From contig NZ_MWLK01000034.1 of NCBI RefSeq assembly GCF_002198715.1, forward strand, positions 95,307 to 159,306: 64,000 bases of DNA. The letters run 5' to 3'. Below are positions 45,278 through 51,954 of the stretch, one piece after another. The stretch is from Rhodomicrobium sp. R_RK_3. GTDB taxonomy: Bacteria; Pseudomonadota; Alphaproteobacteria; Rhizobiales; Rhodomicrobiaceae. Below the pieces are notes generated by a model. It was given only the letters and a program-made list of their open reading frames with translations, was not told the DNA's origin and made no database searches. The position numbers and the translations under genes are program-made. Position 1 is the first letter of the stretch; the number at the start of each line of letters is the position of its first letter.

Positions 45278-46303
45278 TCAGTTCGCCGTGTAACTCAGCT
45301 CGCGCTCTCCCCGCGCGGGCAGGTAATCGCGCGAAAAAATCTCGGCGGGTGTGGGGGTGCGGGTCAATTGATAGCCCTCGACGACGATGCCGATGGCGCG
45401 GGTCATGCGGTCGTCCTTGATGTCGCCGACGCCGATCTCCTTCATCTCCGGCGAGACGATCAGCTTATCGAAAGAATATTGCAAACGCCTCTTTTCGACC
45501 GCGACATTGATCAGATTGTCGAAATTCACCGCCGCCGCCATGCCGGCATTCTGGTCCTTGGCCACCTCGATCAGCGCCTTGTTGGTCGCCCGCACCAGAC
45601 CGGCGACCGCCTTCGGATTCTCCGCGATCAGCTTGCGCGACACCATCAGCCCGTTCGAGTAGAGGTCCAGCCCGAACTCGCCGAAGGTGAACCACTTATA
45701 ATCCTTGTCCGGATCCTGGCGGTTCAAGACGAGGTTGAAATAGCTGGTGATGTTGAAGACCAGGGCGGCGTCGATGTCGCCCTTGATCATCATCGGCTCC
45801 TGCAGGTTCGGCGCCATGTTCGACAGCTTGATCTTGGCCATGTCGAGGCCGTTCTTGTGGGCGAACACCGGCAGCAGCCGCGTCGTCGGGGTCCCTTGAG
45901 CGCCGCCCAGGATGCGCCCCTCGAAATCCTTCGGGGAATTGATGCCGCTCGACGCCTTGGTGACGATGGCGAAGGGCGGCTGGTTCCACATCATGTAGAC
46001 CATGACGGGCGCTTCGTTCGGCCGTGTCGAGGCATTCTGAATGATGGCGTTCACATCCCCAAAACCGGCGTCATAGGCGCCCGACATGATGCGCGTGACG
46101 GTCGCGCCCGAGCCTTCGCCCTGGTCGATGGTGACGTCCAGCCCCTCGGCCTTGTAGTAGCCCTTGTCGCGGGCGAGGAAGAAGGCGGCGTCCGAGCCTT
46201 GGGTCTTCCAGCCGAGCGTGAACTTGATCTTGGTCTCCTGCGCCGCCGCCGGGCCGCTGAGCAGCAGGCCGGCGAGGATGAGGCCGGTCAGTCGTTTGAA
46301 CAT
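45278..46303 (-). CDS. ABC transporter substrate-binding protein, NMT1/THI5-like
   Basis: A 341-residue periplasmic binding protein. Signal peptide 1-21 (LIGLILAGLLLSGPAAAQ area). The mature part has KIKFTLGWKTQGSDAAFFLARDKGYYKAEGLDVTIDQGEGSGATVTRIMSGAYDAGFGD, the NMT1/THI5 pattern for pyrimidine-like ligands (thiamine pyrimidine precursor, riboflavin, taurine and nucleobase analogues). It ends with PTPAEIFSRDYLP. Neighbouring amidohydrolases suggest the ligand is a nucleobase or related heterocycle later hydrolysed. Followed upstream on this strand by the permease (58 bases). Confidence 0.9.
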   Translation of the reverse strand: MFKRLTGLILAGLLLSGPAAAQETKIKFTLGWKTQGSDAAFFLARDKGYYKAEGLDVTIDQGEGSGATVTRIMSGAYDAGFGDVNAIIQNASTRPNEAPVMVYMMWNQPPFAIVTKASSGINSPKDFEGRILGGAQGTPTTRLLPVFAHKNGLDMAKIKLSNMAPNLQEPMMIKGDIDAALVFNITSYFNLVLNRQDPDKDYKWFTFGEFGLDLYSNGLMVSRKLIAENPKAVAGLVRATNKALIEVAKDQNAGMAAAVNFDNLINVAVEKRRLQYSFDKLIVSPEMKEIGVGDIKDDRMTRAIGIVVEGYQLTRTPTPAEIFSRDYLPARGERELSYTAN

Positions 46304-46360
46304 GGGTCTTCTCCATTCAGTGTGGGGGTTTTTCTTGTGGCGGGATGGCCGCCGCCGGTC

Positions 46361-47140
46361 TCACGCGGCGACCAGGTCGTTCTTGCGCGTCGCCCAGCCG
46401 GTGACGCGGGCCTCGATCAGCGAGAAGGCGACGTAAAGGGCGACGCCGAGCGCTGCCAGGATGAACAGCCCGGCGAATACCAGCGGCACGTCGAAATTCG
46501 ACGAGGCGCTCATCATGACGTTGCCAATGCCGCGATTGGAGGCGACGGTCTCGGCCAGCACCGTGCCGACGAAGGCGTAGGTGATGGCGACCTTTAGCGA
46601 GGCGAAGAAGAACGGCATGGTGCGCGGCAGGCCGACATTCCAGAGGATGTCCATCTTGCTGGCGCCGAGCGCCTTCAGCACGTCTTCGAGTTCCGGCTCG
46701 GTGGTGGCGAGGCCGGTCGCGATGTTCACGACGATCGGGAAGAAGCAGATTGCCAGCGAGGTCAGCACGGCCGGCACCGTGCCCGAGCCGAACCAGAGCA
46801 CGAAGATCGGCACCACCGCGACTTTCGGGATCGAGGAAAAGCCGATCAGCAGCGGATAGACGGTGTCGTAGGCGACGCGCGAGACGCCGATCATCGCGCC
46901 GAGGAAGACGCCGAGCGCCACGCCCAGCGCGAAGCCGACCATGGTCGTGGAGAGCGTCTGGAGGATGTGCGGCCAGAGCACCGGGAAGCGCGCGATCAGC
47001 GTTTCGATCACCTGCGAGGGGCGCGGCAGGATCAGGTCGGACATGCCGGAAATCAGGCAGAAGGCTTCCCATCCGGCGAAGAAGAGGACGATCAGCCCGC
47101 CGGACCAGAGTTTTTGCGTCAGTTTCAGATCGGCCATCAT
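46361..47140 (-). CDS. ABC transporter permease (SsuC/TauC type)
   Basis: A 259-residue inner-membrane permease of the BPD_transp_1 family, about six helices. The EAA loop is ELEDVLKALGASKMDILWNVGLPRTMPFFFASLKVAITYAFVGTVLAE, and the start MADLKLTQKLWSGGLIVLFFAGWEAF is typical. The ATG at 47140 overlaps the ATPase stop (ATGA); the adjacent ATG at 47137 is equally possible. It forms an importer with the preceding ATPase and the binding protein. Confidence 0.92.
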   Translation of the reverse strand: MMADLKLTQKLWSGGLIVLFFAGWEAFCLISGMSDLILPRPSQVIETLIARFPVLWPHILQTLSTTMVGFALGVALGVFLGAMIGVSRVAYDTVYPLLIGFSSIPKVAVVPIFVLWFGSGTVPAVLTSLAICFFPIVVNIATGLATTEPELEDVLKALGASKMDILWNVGLPRTMPFFFASLKVAITYAFVGTVLAETVASNRGIGNVMMSASSNFDVPLVFAGLFILAALGVALYVAFSLIEARVTGWATRKNDLVAA

Positions 47141-48021
47141 GCGCTCACTTCCGCCTGGGCCGCGCCGCGCGCATCGACGATCAACTCGCGCAGGCGCTGG
47201 TTTAGGGCGACGAAATCGGGCTCGAAGGTCATGGCGATGTTGCGCGGGCGCTGGAAGGCGACCGGCGCGTCGTCAATGATGCGGCCGGGGCGGGCGCTCA
47301 TCACGCAGATGCGGCTGGCGAGGAAGGCGGCCTCGCGCAGATCGTGGGTGACGAGCAGGACGGTCGGGCGATAGCTCAGCCAGAGGTCTTGCAGGATCGA
47401 CCAGAGTTCCTCGCGGGTGAACTGGTCGAGCGCGCCGAAGGGCTCGTCGAGCAGCAGCATCCGGGGCTCATGGATCAGCGCGCGGCAGAGATTGGCGCGC
47501 TGCAACATGCCGCCGGAGAGCTGCCAGGGGTAGCGGGAGGCAAAGCCTTTCAGCCCGACTTGCGCCAGCAGCGCGTGGGCCTTGTCGCGGAATTCGCTGC
47601 GTTTTTTCTGGCGGTAGGCGGCGCGGAAGGGCTGCACGATCTTCAGCGGCAGCATGACGTTCTTCTCGATGGTCAGCCAGGGCAGCATGGTGGGGTTCTG
47701 GAACGCCATGCCGATGCGCAGCGCCTTGGCAGCCACCTCCCGCCCGCCGACGATGACGACGCCCGCGCTCGGCTGCACGAGGCCGCTGACGAGGCGCAGG
47801 ATCGTTGACTTGCCGCAGCCGGACGGGCCGACGAGGGCAACGAATTCGCCATCCGGGATGCGCAGCGTGGTGGCGGCGAGCGCGGGCACGGAATTCGCGC
47901 CGCGCCCGAAGGTTACCGACGCTTGCGAGAGCTCCACGGCAAGCGCCGGGCGCGGCATTGGGGGCGCTGAGATCGCGGGTTCGTCGATAGTCGGCACAAG
48001 CCGCGGCTGCATAATGGTCAT
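47137..48021 (-). CDS. ABC transporter ATPase (SsuB/TauB type)
   Basis: A 294-residue ATPase: Walker A GPSGCGKST, Q-loop FQNPTMLPWLTI, signature LSGGMLQRANLCRAL, Walker B MLLLDEPFGALDQFTREELW, H-loop LLVTHDLREAAF. An N-terminal Pro-rich tail (about 1-25) precedes the fold. Its first gene position in the minus-strand block makes it the likely promoter-proximal gene. Importer for the same ligand as the NMT1/THI5-like protein. Confidence 0.93.
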   Translation of the reverse strand: MTIMQPRLVPTIDEPAISAPPMPRPALAVELSQASVTFGRGANSVPALAATTLRIPDGEFVALVGPSGCGKSTILRLVSGLVQPSAGVVIVGGREVAAKALRIGMAFQNPTMLPWLTIEKNVMLPLKIVQPFRAAYRQKKRSEFRDKAHALLAQVGLKGFASRYPWQLSGGMLQRANLCRALIHEPRMLLLDEPFGALDQFTREELWSILQDLWLSYRPTVLLVTHDLREAAFLASRICVMSARPGRIIDDAPVAFQRPRNIAMTFEPDFVALNQRLRELIVDARGAAQAEVSA

Positions 48022-48141
48022 ACGAGATTGTATGCAAGCGCAGTGCCAGATTGAGATTTGCGGCCGATTAGGGGGCGGCGCTTGTCGGGAGTGGCCCGAC
48101 GCTACGCCGCCGCTTACACCGCGCCTAAAATCAACGTCCTC

Positions 48142-48239
48142 TCGCCCCGGCCGTCAGAGCCGGGGCCTATTGGCATTTCCCAAAATTGCCGAGGCAAGAG
48201 GACAGGCGAGTGGGCCCCGGCTCTACGGCCGGGGCGACG
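48142..48239. repeat. dispersed palindromic repeat, family B copy 5 (symmetric variant)
   Basis: Both ends are the CCCCGGCCGTCAGAGCCGGG type (the right end as CCCCGGCTCTACGGCCGGGG), so the copy is a near-perfect inverted repeat with a 60-base interior. It lies upstream of the ABC block in a 264-base gap. Confidence 0.85.
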
Positions 48240-48285
48240 GTAATTAACTGGCAAAGCCGCATTTCCCATGGCTAGGATTGCGCAG

Positions 48286-48681
48286 CTAAGCCTCGATCCC
48301 ACGCTGCATCAGGATACGCTCGGCGCTATCGTTCCAGACGTCCATCTTTACGATCAGACCGTCCTTCACCACGAACCGGTCGACATAGCGGTTGCCTTCG
48401 AACGCCGTCCCGTCCGGCCATTCGCCGTATAAGGTGCCGATGCTGTACACCACGGTCTCGCCCTCCCCTGGGCAGACATCGAACCGGTCCATCCGCTTTT
48501 TCACCCATTTGTAGCGCATGGCATTGAAGCCGGTGGGGCCGCTCGGGTGGTCGAATTCGCGGCCGCCGGTGAAGGTGATCACCGTCCCCGGCTTCATGTA
48601 GCGCGCGGCGGTCTCGGGGTCGGGCACCATCGAGGCTTCGAGATAGGTGCGCACGAGCTCGGCGTCGGATTGGGTGGTCAT
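48286..48681 (-). CDS. SnoaL/NTF2-like protein
   Basis: A 131-residue alpha+beta barrel protein of the nuclear transport factor 2/SnoaL superfamily (MTTQSDAELVRTYLEASMVPDPETAARYMKPGTVITFTGGREFDHPSGPTG, then VVYSIGTLYGEWPDGTAFEGNRYVDRFVVKDGLIVKMDVWNDSAERIL). Such proteins are small ligand-binding proteins or isomerases; some act on cyclic ketones or amides. It stands divergent to the second amidohydrolase (start 48765), so both may share a control region; function here unknown. Confidence 0.85.
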   Translation of the reverse strand: MTTQSDAELVRTYLEASMVPDPETAARYMKPGTVITFTGGREFDHPSGPTGFNAMRYKWVKKRMDRFDVCPGEGETVVYSIGTLYGEWPDGTAFEGNRYVDRFVVKDGLIVKMDVWNDSAERILMQRGIEA

Positions 48682-48764
48682 GGACGTCTCCGATTGTCAC
48701 TCAGGCGCCGGCGCTGCATGCGCCATGCCAAACGCTTGGCACGGTTCTTGTACGCCCCACGCCG

Positions 48765-50000
48765 ATGATCACAGACAGCGCATTCGACCATATCTTCCGC
48801 CAGGCCGCCATCGCCGGACGCGATACGCCCGTCGACATCGGCGTCAAGGCCGGACGCATCCTCGCCATCGAACCTTACCTCGCGGCCGACGCGCTGGATG
48901 TCGCCCTCGGCGGCCGCTATGTGATCGCGGGCTTCGTCGACACCCATATCCATCTCGACAAAGCCTGCCTGCTCGGGCGCTGCGGCCATGTCCAAGGCGG
49001 CCTTGCCGGAGCGCTCGCCGCCGTCTCCGCCATGAAGCGCGATTTCACCGTCGAGGATGTTTACGCGCGCGGCGCGCTGGCATTGGAAAAAGCCATCCTC
49101 AAGGGCACGACCCGGATGCGCACCCATGTCGAGATCGACCCCCGCATCGGCCTGCGCAGTTTCGAGGCGATCAAGGCGCTGAAAGCCGACTATCGCTGGG
49201 CCATCGACCTGTCGATCTGCGTCTTCCCGCAGGAAGGGCTGACTAACGACCCCGGCACCGAGGAGCTGTTGACCGCCGCGCTCGAGAACGGCGCCGACGC
49301 GCTCGGCGGCTGCCCCTATATGGACACCGACCCGCTCGCGCATCTGGAACGGCTGTTCGGCCTCGCCGCCCGCTTCGATGTCGATCTGGATTTCCATCTC
49401 GATTTCGATCTCGACCCGTCCTGGCTGCGGCTCGAAGACGTCTGCCGGCTGACCGAGGCGCGCAAATATCAGAACCGCGTCGCCATCGGCCATGTCACCA
49501 AGCTCTCCGCGCTCGCGCCCGAGCCGTTCGCCCGCATGGCTGCGTGCCTCGCCGAAAGCGGCGTCGCCGTCACCGTGCTGCCCGCGACCGACCTCTACCT
49601 CATGGGCCGCGACGCCACGCAGAACATCCCGCGCGGCCTGACGCCCGCCCACCGGCTGCATGAAAGCGGCGTGCTCGCCTCCATCGCCACCAACAATGTG
49701 CTGAACCCCTTCACGCCATTCGGCGACTGCTCCCTCCTCCGAATGGCGAATTTTTATGCAAATGTCGCGCAAATCGCCCCGGACGGCTTCGGCCTCTGCA
49801 TGGATCTCGTCACCGCGCTGCCCGCCCGGCTGATGAACCTGACCGATTACGGCATCGCCATCGGCAACCCCGCCGACCTCATCGTCCTCGACGCGCCGGA
49901 TGCGCCGACCGCGCTGGCGGAACTGGCCGAGCCAGTCATGGGTTTCAAGCAGGGCCGCCAGACCTTCCTGAAGCCGCCGGCGCGGCTCTGCTCCCCCTGA
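48765..50000 (+). CDS. cytosine deaminase-like amidohydrolase with altered metal-site Asp
   Basis: A 411-residue amidohydrolase of the CodA (cytosine deaminase) group. Metal ligands H61 and H63 are in VDTHIHLDKACLLGR, with RTHVEID, DFHLDFDLDPSWL and IGHVTKLSALAPEP further on, all CodA-like. Where CodA has the metal-binding Asp in a GxDDV...PF motif, this protein has ATNNVLNPFTPFGDCSLLRM, with N310 and N311; the Asp is absent. The gene therefore may be a specialised subfamily with another chemistry, or a different metal ligand set. It lies on the opposite side of the ABC block from the other amidohydrolase. Start ATG 48765. Confidence 0.88.
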   Translation: MITDSAFDHIFRQAAIAGRDTPVDIGVKAGRILAIEPYLAADALDVALGGRYVIAGFVDTHIHLDKACLLGRCGHVQGGLAGALAAVSAMKRDFTVEDVYARGALALEKAILKGTTRMRTHVEIDPRIGLRSFEAIKALKADYRWAIDLSICVFPQEGLTNDPGTEELLTAALENGADALGGCPYMDTDPLAHLERLFGLAARFDVDLDFHLDFDLDPSWLRLEDVCRLTEARKYQNRVAIGHVTKLSALAPEPFARMAACLAESGVAVTVLPATDLYLMGRDATQNIPRGLTPAHRLHESGVLASIATNNVLNPFTPFGDCSLLRMANFYANVAQIAPDGFGLCMDLVTALPARLMNLTDYGIAIGNPADLIVLDAPDAPTALAELAEPVMGFKQGRQTFLKPPARLCSP

Positions 50001-50090
50001 CGCAGCGCGGCCCGCCGGCAACCGCAATTCAGCGGGGCAAACCGGCAAATCGGTCAGGACGGCAAAGGCGGCGGGGAGTAAGCAGACCGC

Positions 50091-51632
50091 ATGGCGCTGT
50101 TCGAACTCACGCTGATCCTCTTGCTGGTTGCGATCCTGATGCTGCAGGTGTCGCGGCGCTTCACCATTCCCTACCCGACCATCCTGGCGCTGGCGGGCGT
50201 GGTGGTCGCCGCCCTGCCGTGGGCGCCCGACATCGCCATCGACCCGCATCTGGCGCTCGCCCTGTTCATCGCCCCGGCCCTGCTCGATGCGGCCTATGAC
50301 CTGCCCCCGCGCGCCCTGCGCCGCAACTGGCTGCCCGTCATCATGCTGGCGGGCGTCGCGGTGCTGCTGACCACCGCGGCCGTCGCCTGGGCAGGCGTGG
50401 CGCTCGCCGGATTGCCGCTCGCCGCCGCCATCGCGCTCGGAGCCATCGTCGCGCCGCCGGATGCCGCCGCCGCCTCGGCCATGCTGAGCCATTTCGAATT
50501 GCCGCGCCGCACGGTCACCGTGCTGAAGGGCGAAAGCCTGCTCAACGACGCCGTCGCGCTGCTGATCTTCAGCGGCGCCGTCAGCGCGGCCACGGCGTCG
50601 GAATCATTTGGCAGCCTGGCGCCGCAACTGCTCATCGCCGCGCCCGGCGGCCTCATCCTGGGCATCCTGTTCGGCAAGCTCTACCTGAGGCTTTCGGCGG
50701 GGCTGGCGGGCACCCTCGGCGGCACGCTGTTCGAATTCGTCGCCACATTCGGCGCCTGGATCATTGCCGAACGGCTGCATCTGTCGGCCGTGCTCTGCGT
50801 CGTCGCCTATGCCATGACCATCGCCCGCTATATCCCCGAGCGGCAATCGCCGCGCGACCGCGTGCATTCCTACGCGGTCTGGGAGGCGACGGTGTTCCTG
50901 GTCAATGTGCTGGCCTTCCTGCTGATGGGCTTGCAGGCCCGGGCGATCCTCACTCGGCTCGAGCGGAGCGATCTCTGGGACGCGCTCGCCTTCGCCGGCA
51001 TCGTGCTCGCCATCGTCATATTGGTGCGGCTGGCCTGGGTGATGCTCTATAACCGGGCGATCAACCTCATCTTCGCCAGGATCAACCGCAAGGGCGCGCC
51101 GAGCATCGCGCAGAGCCTCGTCGTCTCCTGGTGCGGGATGCGCGGCCTGGTGACGCTGGCGACGGCCCTCGCCCTGCCTCCCGGCTTCCCGGCGCGCGAC
51201 ACCATCGTGCTGGCGGCGCTCGCCGTTGTGCTCGGCACGCTGATCCTGCAGGGGCTGACGATCGGGCCGCTGATCCGGTTCCTCGCCTTCAAGCGCGACG
51301 ATTCCTTCGACCGCGAAATGGCGGCGGCGCGGGTGGCGCTGATCGACGCCGCACTCAGCGATCTCGGCGGCCGCGACGATGAGGCCGCCAGGGGCCTGCG
51401 GGCCGTCTACGTCGCCGACCACGCCGCGACCGTCGGCGGCCTCAATCCGCGCCACGTCTCCGAAACCGATCGCCTGCGCCGCCGCAGCATCGCCGCCAAG
51501 CGCAAGACCCTCGCCGAAATGCGCCGCTCCGGCCAGATCGAGGACGATGTGTTTCACGCGCTGGAAATGGAACTGGACTGGGCGGAACTGGCGTCCTCAC
51601 CGCCTGAACGGTTCGAAATCGTCGAGGGCTGA
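50091..51632 (+). CDS. Na+/H+ antiporter, CPA1 family
   Basis: A 513-residue cation/proton antiporter with about twelve helices (about 1-400) and a charged tail (about 410-513). The ion-binding motif is LKGESLLNDAVALLIFSGA with N152-D153, the normal CPA1 pair. The GAIVAPPDAAAASAMLSHFELPRRTVTVL segment is conserved. It lies 90 bases after the CodA-like gene on the same strand; probably unlinked in function. Compare with the DD-type antiporter at 41819. Confidence 0.92.
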   Translation: MALFELTLILLLVAILMLQVSRRFTIPYPTILALAGVVVAALPWAPDIAIDPHLALALFIAPALLDAAYDLPPRALRRNWLPVIMLAGVAVLLTTAAVAWAGVALAGLPLAAAIALGAIVAPPDAAAASAMLSHFELPRRTVTVLKGESLLNDAVALLIFSGAVSAATASESFGSLAPQLLIAAPGGLILGILFGKLYLRLSAGLAGTLGGTLFEFVATFGAWIIAERLHLSAVLCVVAYAMTIARYIPERQSPRDRVHSYAVWEATVFLVNVLAFLLMGLQARAILTRLERSDLWDALAFAGIVLAIVILVRLAWVMLYNRAINLIFARINRKGAPSIAQSLVVSWCGMRGLVTLATALALPPGFPARDTIVLAALAVVLGTLILQGLTIGPLIRFLAFKRDDSFDREMAAARVALIDAALSDLGGRDDEAARGLRAVYVADHAATVGGLNPRHVSETDRLRRRSIAAKRKTLAEMRRSGQIEDDVFHALEMELDWAELASSPPERFEIVEG

Positions 51633-51954
51633 CTCAGTCTTGCCGCATGGTTTGCAAGATCGATGGCATTCGATGGGCCGCATCCGTCGGCGCCGCTCCT
51701 TCCATTCGCGCATACGCGCGCCTTATCCGGCGCTCAGTAACCAATCGCGGCGCGCCTCCGGTCCCTCGTTCACCTTGATGCCGGTTTCTTGGCGCGGAAA
51801 TCTCGCAGTTAATATAAGCATTATAAATAACAGCTCGGGAACGGCTGTCTCGCGCACAACGCAAAACGATATCTGGATCGTCCGAGCAAGGGAATGCGAT
51901 CTTTGCAGGCGCGCGCCGAATTGACCAACTCCTATTCTTGGCGGTGAGGCGACG
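51633..51954. other. 322-base intergenic region with an AT-rich patch
   Basis: No gene that I can support. Around 51808-51832 the sequence becomes AT-rich (TTAATATAAGCATTATAAAT), unusual for this GC-rich window, and probably contains the promoter of the regulator starting at 51955. No terminator of the preceding antiporter gene is visible. Confidence 0.5.

Noticed and set aside
48678..50492. A 604-codon minus-strand frame spanning the CodA-like gene
   Set aside because: Runs across two real plus-strand genes with different functions; no motifs.
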